A stretch of DNA of 64,000 nt, from assembly GCA_021399435.1 (NCBI GenBank), contig JAJTUP010000023.1, positions 372,001-436,000 on the forward strand, given 5' to 3'. Below the pieces are notes generated by a model that was not told the origin of the DNA, made no database searches, and saw only the letters and a program-made list of their open reading frames with translations. The stretch's first letter is position 1. Each line of letters begins with the position of its first letter. The stretch comes from Diaporthe sp. PMI_573. Taxonomy: Eukaryota > Ascomycota > Sordariomycetes > Diaporthales > Diaporthaceae. This document shows positions 43,001-56,464 of this stretch, piece by piece. The position numbers and the translations under genes were made by a program.

Positions 43001-46000
43001 CTGGATGGCTGAGTCATTGGACACAGCCGCTCACACAACGGCATCAACTTCAAGGCAGCCCTAAGCCTGAAGTTTATTTCTGGCTCCTGAGACCCGCCGG
43101 ATCTGCCATGATAACATGTGGCGCTTTTCGTACACGCTGCCCATCGCGACAGAGTCCGCCGGGACTGCGAGGCCCTGGGAAATTCCAAGGACCACGATAA
43201 GTAATGCCGGAGCAGTTACCTGGTCCGCTTTGTTTACTCACGATGCTACCACTCATATAAGCCTGAGGATGGCCAATGCCGTCGGCTCGGCGCAACGGCA
43301 AGTAACAGAACACGCCAGGTCGAACCTTCTACCCGCGGCTATAGGGCACACTCGGGATTTTGCACCACAAACGATCAGATCAAACAATTAGGGTAGCTGA
43401 AGGGTTTGCGGAAGGTGGCCCGTGGGGGCACCAGAGACCGGGGAACGGGGTAAACGAAAAGGGGAGGGGGGTCGACCGATTTCCCCAGACTGGTGACGCA
43501 TTCTCTTGGCCCTATTATGTTTGCATCATTGCGTGCTTTGCGCTTCGCCGGGTCCTCGTACTTCGCAACCCAGGGTTTTCCTGTTCGTTTTCCAAGGTCA
43601 GAACGAGATCTCCTTCGCTCTCGGCCTTCGGTGACAAATTACCCCAGGCGCTTGTCACCGTGTTATCAGGGATACGCAGGAGCCGCCATCGAAAGCCTAG
43701 GCCGCCGTAGCTGCGGCCGATAGGAAGGCATCCTGGGGAAACGTGGGGAGAGCTTCCACGATCCGGGAAATCCTCGTGGGGGGGCGTGTGCCTAGAAAAG
43801 ATAAGGAATCTGGCCGAGTTGCGCCTCCCGCCTCCCATGGCTGAGGAGCTCAGGGTGGCCCTACCTCGCTCAAATTTCGGAGCCGCTCTCGAAGGCCTGA
43901 AGCTTGCTAGAATTCCAATCATGACAACATCGGCCATGGCAAAAATTTGCGTGTTTGCATTTTCGAGGGCATGGCCGGCCACATAGCGCCCCACTTACAG
44001 CCATGTCTCAAGGTGGCATGCTCAAATGCACTTGTCGCCCCATCCGGAAGCAGTCCAGCCTGCGAGCCTGCCTCGGAGCCTGCCTGCCAGCCAGAACGAG
44101 GCAAATCCGCGGCAAAGCTCTGTCGGAATTGCAAACCTTCAACGCCTCTGGTTGGAGATCTTTCCCACCCGTTGGCAATTTAGGTGTGACGGCTCATACA
44201 CCGAGATGCCATTCATGACTAGATTCCGGGTAAAGTATCCGAGTATTCGCCATATGCTCTGAGAACATATTGTCAGGCTGCAATCCTCGCGAGGCTTCTC
44301 AATATACAGCATCACTAGGCACCTCAACCCGCCCGCCAAGAAGAAAAGATTGGCGACACATTGCTTTAGTTCTTCACATTCTTGGAGTGTCACTGACCCC
44401 GCGCTTGACATGTTCATTGCCGGGTCTCTGGTGGTGGGTGTTCGAACTGCCTCGGCTGTATACCCACCATGCAGGAGGAGATCGCGTCAGTCAGTGCTAA
44501 TCACTGGAACGAAGAGATGCTCGCCCTCGGTCTGCCAAAAGCTTATACCACAGTAGTTCAAACAATCCGGGCTCAGGCCCGAGAGAACAAGAATCCATGA
44601 AGAGCGGTTGCGCCCGTTCTCGTCAGCCACCTGGTCCCATGCAATGGCACATGTCAGCGTCCTGCTCAGGCCGTTGGCCGTTGGCCGATGGACATGCAGG
44701 GTGTGCAACCCCAAAGCTTATCATTAGAGCACGAGTCTGATCCGCAAGACATGACGTCGACAGAAACCACGCCAGTGGCCAGCATCTGCATAGTGTTCAA
44801 AGCCTCAAGCAGCCAAAAGGTAGTTTAGTCGCCTGCAGGCGAGGAATGCTGGTTTGAACGCCAGTGCCGGCTGCTGACATGTGATGACGGCGCAAGCTCG
44901 ACGCCCAAGACAAGAGAAGAAAAAAAAAAAGCTCTCCCCCTTCGATTCTTCCCCACGAGGTTGCACCTTTCGGCTGCGGGGAGCTGATCTAGGGCTGCCA
45001 AGCTGCAGGCGCTGGCCCTTGAAACCGCACCCCCGATCCAGCCAGCGCAGCGAGTCCAGTCAGCGAGGAACGGACTGCCTGAACAGGAAGGCCGACCCAG
45101 ACACATGCCAACCCTCTGTCTACGAATAGCAACCAGCTCTCCAAACCCTCTCAGCCTTGCCCGCCAAGTGCCGCCTTGGCATCGCAATGATGATCCCATC
45201 GCAGTGATGATTGCATTGTTTGATGACACGTCTGGACAACGAGTCAGTCGAGACAGGTGTTCTGGACCACATCCGAGCGTCGCGAGATTCCTGCAGTGGC
45301 TGCACGCCTCCAGGTCTTGCAGGCCTCGCGGGTCTCGCAGGTCGCATGTCCCAAGGGTTCATTCGGGTTACGTCAACCGTCCGCCTCCCTCATAACCCCC
45401 AGAGCTTGGCAGGGACGTCAAAAATCTGCTCGTCGACTCCGTATTTTTCGGGGAATTTCTGCGAAGAGACGCTGGACCTGCTGCAGCCGTGATCTGGCAG
45501 CTGCCTTATCGACCGGCCTTCCATGCCCACGGGCAGACGGGCGTCGTCCGACGATGGGAGCCCCTGTCATGATCCTCCCGTGGGCCCGTACGCTGTGTGT
45601 AGAAGATGCCACTGTCAATCGCGAGGTCTCGACCGTGACCCTGCCTGCTGGGTTTGCCAGCCTGGCAGAGCCTGGCAGAGAAGGACCGTATATTTCCCCG
45701 GCTGAAGACAAGCAGTGAGTTATTGACCGGGCTCCACCTTCCTGGGGGCGCTGGGGCTCTGGGACTGGGCCCAAGTACGGAGTCCTGACATGCCGTCTGG
45801 CCGTAGGTGCGTAGCTACAGTATGTACACAACAGCATAGCATCAATGCACATGGGGCTCTTTTTGTCACTCCTTTCCCCAGTTTTCGCCCCACCAAGCTC
45901 GCGATGCGAGTCTGCCCGAGAACCTTTGGGGGCCGAATCTTCGCAGGACGATGGCGCCCGCCTCGGCCACTACCAGGGCGATTGCCTCTGTGCAATCTCG

Positions 46001-48567
46001 CCTACGCAAATATTGCAATACTGGCCCTCGCACGAGCTTGACCTTGGGGAAAATCTCAATCACATGTTAGCACCGACTTTCCCCCCCTAGGCCAAGGAGT
46101 TCACCAAGGCGGGACAGCTCCGGCCCTTTCAAAAGCGCAACTGGCTGCACGCTTCCATTGGCCCGAATGGGCCGAATTCGAGCATGGAACGACAGGATCT
46201 GTCTTGCCGCACCCTAGCGAATGAATGGCCATTTCGGCGCATGTATTTCCGTACACACATTCCTCTAACCCGTCCGGATGCTGTCCCTTGCAGCCGTCCT
46301 CAACGTGTTCCTGGCCATCTTGGCCAAGCCATCCAGATCTGGGAGCGTTCCTCGATGTCGACTGCCAAATCGAGTCGACTGCGTCTTTAGAGAAAATTCG
46401 GTATAGGATCTCTAGCCTTGGCCTCTTCCTCAACCGGTTCCACCCGTTCCCAATCATCGATTCGGAACTTGGGCGAAACGAGCCGCAAGTTTTGACCTGC
46501 TAGCTAGGGGTTTCGGTCGGAAGCACCGGTGCGCCTAAGGAAGCATTCAGGGCTGATCGTGTCAATTCTGTTGCAGGGAGGAGCCAACAGCCGCGCAAAT
46601 CAACCAGGCGCAAACGATGGTGTCCCTCGGCAAGGTAGCACGTCTGCCATGGCCACATAAACATCCAAGATCTCTTGGGCTGACTTGTCAGCTTCGTCAT
46701 CTGCGTGCCGAGGGAATCGTTCGTAATTTGTTGCTCGCTCTCAACAACGGACAACAAATCTGCCCCTGCCCCGGGCGTCGGGCCAGTCCCAAGGGGTAGC
46801 AGTGAGCGCCCGCAACCCGCACCCTTCCCTGACACTGTGGCTTCGGATTCCTTCCGACGGGCCATGAGGTGTTCGGTGGGAAATACTTCCCCCAAATCCG
46901 CCCTGGGGACGACAACACGCCAAGCGACCGCATGCTTATCACTGCTCAGCCTCTGGCCAAGTCACACTTCGGTGCCCAGGTAGTAGACTCTGACGATAGC
47001 GCATAAATTGTCTTTTGCTCGGCATATCCGTTAGTTGCCATGGCGCTGTCCATGGTACCGACCGCAGCAGACTGGAGAGGCAGCGCCGTGGCGCAATCAC
47101 AAGCCGTACCCCGAACTTTTACCCCATGTTGGAACGGTTCCTCTCATCGGGATCTCTACTCCGTATCCCTGGGATGATAACATTTTGTGTTCAACTACTG
47201 TCGGCCGCGATTCTGCTAGATCCCTCTACCTTCCTTCCCCTTTCGGCTGGGTTTCCCCTTATCTGAGCGGCAGTGCACACTACCTTAGGAAAAGGTCCGG
47301 GATCAGACAATACGGAGCGCACACACAGGTCTCGAATCTCCTGAAGAGGCTTTGCGACCCCAGATTCTGCCCGGGGTCGATCATCAGGGGGCTCCAACTT
47401 GCGGGGTGGGAATGTTACATCCCCAGTCAGGGTCGCTGATAGCGGAATTACAGGTCCACCGGGAACATTTGTCGTCGGCTGTCTGTCGTATCAACGGGCC
47501 ACCTCGTCCTACCAAACGCCAGGACTCCTGCTGAGTGGCTTCTCCTGGCGGCAGCAGATGACAGTGGCTTACAGGCTCGCCTCGCAATTGTGCGCCACCA
47601 GCTGTCAGCTGACAGGTCAATAGCGCGATAGGCGACTTTTCCGAGCGTCTCAGGGCTCTTTCTGGTGGTCCCTGAATGCAGCGACCTCAACAGCGACGGC
47701 CGGTCTGCTGTCGGCAAGGGCCTCAAGCGAACCCCCACGACCCACGCACCGCCTTGACCGCGCAATCTCGTCTGCGGGTGTCCGTCTGCTGTGTACGACG
47801 TACTCTCTGAAACCCCGTACCCTCTGCCCTCGGCAAATGGCGTGGCTGTGGGGGAAGCCCTGGAGACACGAGAAACAGCCATCGTTGGGAAATTTGGATG
47901 TTACGAGGAGGCGGACCGGCGAGTAACACAGTGCGTGCGCAATGCGCCTCCCCTCCCTAAACATGCGCTGGGGCGGGCATGGTCGCAGTATCTGTTCGAG
48001 GAGGTCAGGGGGGAAGTGAGAGGTCACTTCTGTGATAGAAAAAGGGCGTATCCGCACCCCGTAAAACCCGAGCCGTGAAATTCAGATGCAACGGCGAACG
48101 AACGCATCCCTTTTCAGTGGACCACGACTGCTGGCCTCGCATCGTACCCACCGACCTGAGGCTTGCGTTGTAGATGGCCCCGGTGATTTGTTTGGGGGAG
48201 AAAGCTGCAGGAATATTCTGGCTTCGAAAACTGAGCTCAGAACGCAGGATATCATTATTTTTTTGGTAGTAGCATCTACTTTTATGATGACGAGCTCAGC
48301 GAAGTACCCAGATATTTCATGTACCTATGTACCCCACACTCTATAGCATGTGCAGGGTGACAATGTGGGGGAGGCGCGTCTAAAATGTTACTCCCCGGAA
48401 CACGCGCCTTCCCAGCATGCAACTCATATATGCTCAACAACTCTCAGCGCCTGCGACTGTGGTGGACGAGACAAGCGTTTTCGCATCCATCGAATAATTA
48501 AAGACTCCGAGGGTCAAACCTTCGCCTCCCCAGTTTAACCCCTGGAGTCACGGCGGGGGCTCGTGCC
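43001..48567. other. Gene desert upstream of creA
   Basis: About 5.5 kb with no recognisable gene. Only short overlapping open frames and minor local repeats are visible: GGCCGTT-type units near 44669-44691, CAGGTCTTG/CAGGCCTCG-like units near 45309-45350, and a doubled CCTGGCAGAG near 45660-45685. The right end forms the promoter of the Rad51-paralogue gene. Confidence 0.5.
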
Positions 48568-50022
48568 ATGGAGCAGGAGTACCACGAGCGGCACGGGCAC
48601 GACGTCTGCAGCTTCGACCTGCCCTCAACACGTACGTAAATCGAAGCATTGTCAGCTGTTTTTTTGCCGCCCACGACTGTGACAGGTCCCAGCGCTGACA
48701 CCATGCTCAGACCGTCTGCCGACCGTCTCCGCTGCACAGGCTCTCGAGGACCTGGATGCCAATGTTTCGAGATTCGTATCGACCAATCTTCCTGACTTGG
48801 ACAAGGCCTTAGCAGCCAGTGCTGTGAATGCGACCAGCTCCCCGCCCGACGGAGACAATGCCGGTGGCATTCACAAGGGCCATCTCACCGAGATCTGGGG
48901 GCCCCCCGGGGTGGGGAAGACTGCCTTCGGTATCCAGGCCGCTGCGGACGTTCTACGGGGTGGCAAGGGCGTCGTATGGGTAGGTCAGTAAGCGCCTGCC
49001 GTCTCCTCACCACAAGACTCGAAGCTAATGCTGAAGCTGCAGACTGCTTCTATCCCGTCTCCCGCGATCGACTGACCGAGGTCTGCCGAGCCAGAGCAGT
49101 TGGCGGTGAAGATGCCGCATCAGACCATACCGACGGATTCGTTCATTATTCCTGTCCTAGTCTTGCGCACTTCATCGCCCTTCTGTGCCGGCCCACGCGG
49201 TCCTGCCTCCCGCCGGGAACTGATCTGATTGTGATTGACTCGCTGTCTGCGCTGCTAAATCATGCATTCCCAAGGCTGCCGGCGCAGAACGCTGTCCCAA
49301 AGGCCAGCGTCAAAGGCGAGACACCTTATGCTTACCTTCCTCAGAGCTATGCTAACGGTCGTAGGCCCGTCCATTTCCTCCAAGCGACTGCAGGTGCTTC
49401 AATATGTAGTCAGTGCCCTACAGAAGCTAGCTGCGACTCGTGATGCTGCAGTAGTCGTCCTCACCCAATGTGCGACCAGGATGCAGGCGGAGAGGGGTGC
49501 GACTCTGATACCTGCCATCAATGCTAGCGTATGGGAACAGGGCATTGCCACGAGGGTGGCGCTGCTCAGAGAATGGATGTGGAACGATGGTCACCCATAC
49601 GGTGCTCGCCTTGCCGCAGTACAAAAAGCAAATGGCAAGACGGCCGCAGATGGTCTGGACAGGGTCTTCGCCTTCAGTATCGACTCGGTAGGTCGCATCG
49701 CTCCTTGCCGTGTCCGGTATCTTCTGCATGCTAAGGTATCTAGACGGGATTGGCCCCGGCCGAATTTGACGGACACGCTGCGTCTTCCACATTATCTGGT
49801 CCCAAACGAAAGCTAGGCGAGACGGGCTTCGAAGTCGCCGACAGCGAAGATGAGGACTACGGCTGGCAAGAGAAGGACTCCAGCCTCTTGCCAGGGATGC
49901 CTCCCCAGTGGCAGGGCAGTGAGGACCTCATACTTGGCCAACGAAATCACGAGACCGAAGGAGACAGCCACGTCGAGGACTCGGAGCTGGAAAACGACAA
50001 TCTCTCTGCCGACGAGCAATGA
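48568..50022 (+). CDS. Rad51-paralogue (RecA-family) recombination ATPase
   Basis: A RecA/Rad51-fold protein, most likely a Rad55/Rad57/XRCC2-type paralogue that helps Rad51 in homologous recombination. Model: exons 48568-48631, 48711-48983, 49043-49315, 49365-49687 and 49744-50022, giving 403 residues. Walker A is G85-PPGVGKT in LTEIWGPPGVGKTAFGIQAA. Walker B is TDLIVIDSLSALL. Then follow QVLQYVVSALQKLAATRDAAVVVLTQ and QAERGATLIPAINASVWEQG. The C-terminal tail is acidic (VADSEDEDYGW, EDSELENDNLSADEQ). The intron 49316-49364 needs a GC donor (G|GCGAGA) with a TAG acceptor and a clear GCTAAC branch site; no GT donor in the right phase was found. The donor of intron 2 (GTCAGT) is also weak. Which paralogue it is cannot be settled by eye. 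Confidence 0.8.
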
Positions 50023-53000
50023 ATCGCCGCCAGTTGGTCGTGATGTTCCACCCGAAAGACGGTTGCGACAAAAAAAATCGAAAAGGCACTTTCGTGAGGA
50101 CATGCATGGCACGCACCCGTACAATTTCCACTATGGCTCTAAAGCCGTATCGTCGTCCCCAGGCCGCCCCGCTGATACAATCTTAAAATGCTGGGGTAAA
50201 AATGTCGCGGGTCGGCCGAACATCGGCACGATAGGCCCTTCTGTGGATCCAGTCGTACCGGTTTACAATATCGGCCAATTCCGCTCGCCTTCCCGCCAAA
50301 ATACTCGGCGCTTGTGCAGGACAATGAGCCCGAAGAGCGTTTTTCCAAGTTGGCCGTGTCGACAGTGCGACATCCCTTGGCCCATACTGACTAAGTACTC
50401 TCCTGAACCACTCAAGCTGACTACCGACGGCGCACAACATGCCTGCAACATAGTGTGACCGTCGAGAGGAGAACAGGCTCCCTGAGCTTCTGGAAACGGG
50501 ACCTGCATATGTGTGCACGGCTATTGTGGCGCAAGCCCTTTTAGCGAAGGTGATCTGCGCTTCCCGCGTATCAGCCATAGAGTCTTCCGTGAGTCCTGGC
50601 AAAAGACATCACGACTCAGTATCGGCCTCTTTAGGAAAGTCGATATTTCTTTTCTGCGCTGTCATGACCGTGCTCAGCAATAGTTGCATATTAACGACAT
50701 CTGGTTGGCGGATTGGTGGGTTACTCGGGGGGTTTTTCAAAGCCTGCCGTGAGCAGACGACCACAAAGGCAAGTCAGCCGTGAGGTCGAGCCCATCACCT
50801 CTCGAGTGCGTATGCACGATCCACGTTGCCAGATCACTGTGGTACAGTGAATTCGGGATTGTACATCGTCCTGATGCGTGGGTCGCGGTCTACTGCACGT
50901 CGGACACAAGCCGAGGCTCGCCGGAGCAGGGCGTGCGAAAGGATTGATACTTTGACACCGTGGTGTACATCGTGAACCCTGATTCGCCCGGTTGCAGATG
51001 CAACAGGATGGAAAGGTACAGCACCGAAAAATCCGGATCTCATGAGTTGCATTTGTCCCCATGTGGACGCTGCAAGTTATCAGAAGCATCTGATATCTGA
51101 GGAGTCTGGCACCACTTTCCCCTCCTAGTGGCATGTTAGGCCGCGGATCTACCCGACCTCGACGAAGGACCCGACTGGGCAGTGATCAGCAACACACACA
51201 CACACACACATCCTTTCGTCAAGCTCGTTTTACTGCAATGCGACTGACAGACAGCCTTCGCGTCGCTAATAGTAACACCTCGACAGCTATAGCTCGCATC
51301 GGAATGTGAGGAAGCTTTCCCGCTCTTCCGTCCAGCCACTCCATACCCCCCGATCGGCTGCATCGAATGCTACCAGGTGTTGGAGGGCGGGCCCTGTACC
51401 CTGCACCCTCGCTCCAAACTGCATACTGGTTCATCAAAGGCCTAGGATGATATTCAGTCGAATCGCAAGCATGTGACCGTACCTCTGTGCGCCTTTGGAC
51501 ACATCACGGCCACAGCTTCTCGGGCAAACAGCAAGCACGGAATAGTGTCTTCGAATTGTTTCCGTGCCTCGCATCCTCCTGCGGTGTGTGTACTGCAATA
51601 TATATATCTCACGCAATATCGGTCGGCACCGCGACCTGTGGAGCCCACATGCTGCAGAGCCTCCCGCGTCCAAGGCAGAGATAGCCTCTGGGGTGATCTC
51701 GGGACGGAAAATGGTCTGACGTCCCCGCATTGGCGGGGAGTACATTGCGCCAGATGGTCCCCCAGATTCTGGTATGCATGCCCTCCCGGATCACCGCCGG
51801 CACTGTGCGAGGGACGTTGGTTTCCATGTATCCGAGACATCACATCAACCAGACCGCTGCGCACTGCTGGATCTCCAAGCGGCTGATCTGCGAAACTTGA
51901 TTGCGATGCTTAGTGGAGGAGAGGGAGGGTCTGGAACCTCCTGACCCTTGGTCATCGACCGTCATAGCAGTACGTCCAGCACTCGCTCGGTGTGTGCACC
52001 CCTGCACCGGTCTACTGGGGGACAAAGGAAACAAGACGGGGGACTCTCGGCGGAGGTTTGTCCTCGGCCGCCGATTAAACTCTCTTGCTGGGCTGACCGA
52101 GAGCTAGACTTTTGCTCGCAAGTGAACATCAAGCTGCCGCGGTGCTTATGGACTTTCCAGTCGACGGTCCCTGGATTTGGTAAAATTTCACATGGGTCTT
52201 CGCATTGAGGGGCCTGGGGACTCGGCTTGGGTGGAAACTCAAACCTGCTCTCGGGTCCAGTGGCGAGGGATGTGAGTGGTCTTTGTGTAATTTGGACGTA
52301 AAGTATAATGGCGGGAAGCACGGCGGGATGACGCGAGAGTTACGAAGCTCGAGAACAAAGTTGAGCGGGTATCAAACTTTCACGTGCCTGCGTTCATTCC
52401 TGTTGGCGTCAATGGTCAAGCGTCTCACGACACAGGGTCCTAGTGTTTAATGTCCTACTGCGTGAGAAGATGGCAATTCCTGCCTTTACGTATTAGTCTA
52501 TGTACCGAGAAATAATCTTTGGCATGGCTACATGTGCGTCCATCGAACTGGCATGTGTAGGAATATTGCGCGATGCAGACTGCGAGGGCATCACGAATCA
52601 GCCGCGTGAGAGTTGTGAAAAGTCTGTATCCAGGCAGGCACCATCCCCTCGGGCCCCCGGGGAAAAAAAGTTTATATCCCATAAACCACAGGAAGAAAGG
52701 CAGGTACAATCTATTCATCTCGCTTTACATGACATATACACGACACGAAGCCTACCACCACCAGCACACACGAGGCTTCTCTCCCTTCCCCAAGCTTCGA
52801 TAGACCCGGCCCAGGCGGATGGGACGTTCAGTGGTGTGGCAACACCGGCAGAGCCGCGCTCTCATGAATCGAGGAAGGTTTTTGGGTCACTCTTCCATGA
52901 CTTCCGTCATATTGGACTATGAGAATGATCTTGCTCGGGGCTTGATACGGTCCTCCTCCCCAGGCAAGGGTGTATTTTCTTTTACCCAATTTATGTTATG

Positions 53001-54232
53001 TGCTCACAGACGAACGCCCGCAACCCTGGTCGGTGGACGTCGTAAACCGCATCCCTCGCCCGTCCAACGAGCTGTGGGTGGGAGCAACTGGTTTCTTTGG
53101 GTTGTGGGCAGGCTGATCTCCGACGTTCAACTTTCTCCAGCCTTTCGTGTTCTTATCCTTCCAGTACAAGAAATCCATCCCTATGGGCGGTCTAGGTATC
53201 CTGTGTGGAGCTTCATGGACCGGGTAGTCGGGCGGGTTGGACAAATTCCGCCTTCTCGGGGTAAAAGAAGTATGAGCGGAAGAGACTCTTATCTCCCCTC
53301 GGTCTTTGACTACGGCAGCTGTTGGCCAGAGTGTTGTTATTGTTGTTATTGTCCGACTCCTCGGAAGGGAGGGCGAGCCCGTCTCCAGAGCAAGGGGAGC
53401 TGGGGGGGGGGGATGTCATCCTGGGACGAGCAGTCCTTGCGCGTGTGGCATATTGTTGTGTCCAGGTCGTAGTATGCCGGCCTCACGACGGGAGACGGCT
53501 CGACAAAGGCTCCTAAAGAATAAATTTCCAAATGATTTAGGCTGGTGGGAGAGCGAACATTGAACGACGGTTTTCCTAGCAGGCCTCCTCTCCCTCGGGT
53601 AAGGTAACAAGATTGCAGCACTCGACCGTTCCCTCCGTCTGGGTGCGTGGGTTCCCTACTCGTACTGTGGCGGAGAACCGTATCTGTCTGATCGTCTGTG
53701 CTGATGCGCTCTCGTTCACGCAGATGGCGAGGCCCCATTCCCCAGGGAGCGTGCTCGTCCCCGTGCTTCAGGGGGAAGTGGGTATTGCCATGTGATAACG
53801 AGCAGCCTCAACCCGACGTCCGCTTTCCAGTGACCTGCTCTGCAGGAGTCGAGTGGATGCTTTATATCTATAGAGGGAGCTGACTCCAAGTAAACATTGT
53901 CGGTTCGGAGCCGTGCACTGGGGTCATATTTAGATGCCACATACGATTTCCCACTCCCACGGCTGAAACTTAACAATGGTTGCTTTTGATTGATGCGACC
54001 CTTCTTCTATTAAATAACCAATCTATCCCCCCCGTCGCCTCACATGTGCTTGCTGCGCGGCTCCGAGTCCGCCTCGTGTGTGCCCCCTCCAAACGCCGTT
54101 CACCCAATGGACGAGATCATCATCACCCAACCCCGTACGTCATCCCTTATAGCATGTTGTCCCCGGGACTGCCACGCCGACCTCAACGCAGTCCGTCCCC
54201 GAAACGCAACCCCCACTCCCACCCGTGTTGCT
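50023..54232. other. Intergenic, about 4.2 kb
   Basis: No gene is recognised. It contains an (AC)n repeat at 51192-51210, a doubled TGTTGTTAT unit at 53332-53349 and a G11 run at 53402-53412. Open frames up to about 217 codons overlap on both strands without domains. Confidence 0.5.
51192..51210. repeat. (AC)n microsatellite
   Basis: About nine uninterrupted AC units can be read directly. Confidence 0.95.
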
Positions 54233-55989
54233 TTAGTTGCCCAAGTAGCTCCTGATCGCGCCCTGCAGCTTGGTCGCGCCCTCTCCCAGTACCTGGGTCA
54301 GGTTCTCCAGGTCGTCACCGGCGGTGATACCGAATTTCCGCACAAAGTCCTTGGCGGCGCTCTCCAGGTCGCCGTAGTCCTCGCCGTTGTCCTCATCCTC
54401 GGGTCGGCCGAAATAGGCGTTGGAGGAGATGGCCGTGGCGCCCTCGAAGCCTTGCAGGCGGGTCTTGGCTTCGGCTTGGGAGTTGGGGTCGTACTGGCCC
54501 TTGCCGAAGAACTCGTCAGATGAGATGCCCTTCTGGCTCCCGAACTTGCTTCTCGCATAGTTCTCGCCGTCGTCTGTATTCGCGTTAGGGTATAGCACAA
54601 TAGCGGTGGACCGAGCAAGAGGACATACCGTTGGAGGAGGAAGCCTTGATAGGCCCAACAGAACCGAAGCCGCCGACTGCTGCTTTCTTTTGCGCCGCGG
54701 GCTTGTTGCCGCCGATTTGACCGAAACCCAGACGGCCCATGCCCATGCCTAGTCGCTCCATCTCCGACGCGGACTTCTCGCGTGTGTGGGACGCCGAACC
54801 GTAGCCTCCACGTGGCGGGCTAACGGGGGTGGGCGCGGCGATGCTGCTAGAGTCGTTCTTGGCCGCACCCGCCTTCTTGGCCTCGGCCTCCTCCTCATCA
54901 GGGTTGTAGCCCAGCTTCTCGATGCGCTCCGCCTCCTCCCTGGCCTTCTTCTCCGCCTCGTCGAAGTCGATGTCAGCGGTGGTGACCTTCTTCGCGCCGA
55001 GCTTGGAGCCCGCCTTCTTTGCGCCCAGCACGTTCGTCTTCCGGGCGCCGGTCGTGCCCTTCTTCAGTGCTGCGGAGTGTGTTATACGGCTGGCGGCAGG
55101 CTTGGAGTCGGTGGAGTCGGTTCGAGAAAGGGGCGAGGCAGTGCGAGCGATATCCTTTCCGGCACCGTTGGAGTCACCAGCCTTGAGGAAGGGAGACGGG
55201 GTGCGGCCAATGACAGACGGAGTGCCGGTTCGGGAGACGGGCGGGGTGGGTTTCTTGATGGCCGGCTTGTCCCAGGAAGAAAAGAAGTCGTCATCAGGCT
55301 CGCCGGCCGGAGTGGAGGTTCCGTCAGCGATCTCGCCATCGGTAATTATAACCTCGCCAGGATACCTAGGGGCGGTCAGTCAAGCTGTAGGGCAAAGACA
55401 CGTGGGGCGCGCTCCCAACATACTCTTGGGCGTCCCTAGCTGCCCGTTTCTTGAGTTCTTCCTTGTACTTGGTTGCGGCGTTGGACTGGTACTTGGTCTT
55501 GGGATCCTTGCTGTTCAAGGCAGCAGTGCCGCCGTTCTGCTGGAAGAACTTGGTGGCGGACTCGTTTCCACCAACCTTCATGACGCGGAGCTGGTCCCAT
55601 TGCCATTCTACCCCGTAATCAGCGGCGGTGCCGGATGTGTGCGATTCGCAGGGGACACTTACGGTCGAGGTTGGTTGATCGGACAAAGGAGATGTGGACA
55701 CCGAGGTTTCGATGATTCGAGGAACAGTCAAGGCAGAGGTAGATGCCTAGGGGTACGGATGTCCATGTTGGGTTCTTTTGTCCACAATCGAAACAGATCT
55801 GGATGTGCAGGTGAAGTCAGTATGGGCGGCGGGAGAGTGTAGAAGATCCATATTGGCCGGGGCGGTGATAAGCTTCCTGGAGTAGTCCTAGGGCGCATTG
55901 GACATAACAGCACGAACCTTGTTTGCTGGCTTTGTCTTCAACTTCTCGAAGATCTTCAGCGACTGCTGCTTGGACGCAAGCCCGCTCAT
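54233..55989 (-). CDS. GLO3: ADP-ribosylation factor GTPase-activating protein Glo3 (ArfGAP2/3 type)
   Basis: Stimulates GTP hydrolysis by Arf1 on COPI vesicles in Golgi-to-ER traffic. Five exons on the minus strand: 55918-55989, 55663-55798, 55424-55607, 54629-55365 and 54233-54573, giving 489 residues. The ArfGAP zinc finger is C26-X2-C29-X16-C46-X2-C49 ([12 protein letters not shown] ... LCLDC), followed by the arginine finger Arg54 in [16 protein letters not shown], then [13 protein letters not shown] and [14 protein letters not shown]. The middle is a Lys/Ala-rich region ([33 protein letters not shown]). The C-terminus holds the Glo3 motif region ([34 protein letters not shown]) and an amphipathic tail ([26 protein letters not shown]). 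All family parts are present. It is divergent from TIM21, with 475 bp between starts. Confidence 0.96.
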
Positions 55990-56464
55990 TTTGGCGACGG
56001 AAGACGGTCGGCGCTGGAAGATGGAATATTGTGTCCGCTGTGAAATTCCGGGGATTGGAGACTGGATACTTGGTTTCTGTGCTTCCCGGAGGCGACGGGG
56101 CAGTAGTCTAGCAAGTGGGTGGACGGCGGGATGCTGTGAGATGGATTAAGGGGGTTGAAAGGGACAGCGCGACGAATTAATTGCAGTGAAGCCCAATACC
56201 ACCGACTAGGCGCAGAGATCGGTCCCGCACGCCGCCAGCGACCACTCTTTGCCTGTGTGGTGGCTCTAAGTGCGGTCTAGCCTTCTCGGGACTAGCGCAC
56301 TGGGCTCCACTACCAAGGTTGGCCCAGCGTTCAAGCTCTAGATTCTTGGGCCATAGTGGGACATCTGATGAACCCACCTCTGTTCCCTCACAAGGGAAAA
56401 GCTATAAACTCATTTATTACTGCTTTCATTGCCCCTGAGCAATGGAAGCTTTACAGCAGCCAGG
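55990..56464. promoter_or_regulatory. Shared divergent promoter of GLO3 and TIM21
   Basis: 475 bp between two outward start codons. A TATAAA word at 56403-56408 lies 57-62 bp before the TIM21 ATG and may serve TIM21. No further factor site can be named. Confidence 0.45.

Noticed and set aside
52819..53472. 217-codon plus-strand frame
   Set aside because: No domain; crosses a G11 run and low-complexity sequence; overlapping frames on both strands.
54922..55842. 306-codon plus-strand frame opposite GLO3
   Set aside because: Antisense to GLO3, spans several GLO3 exons and introns, and has no motif.
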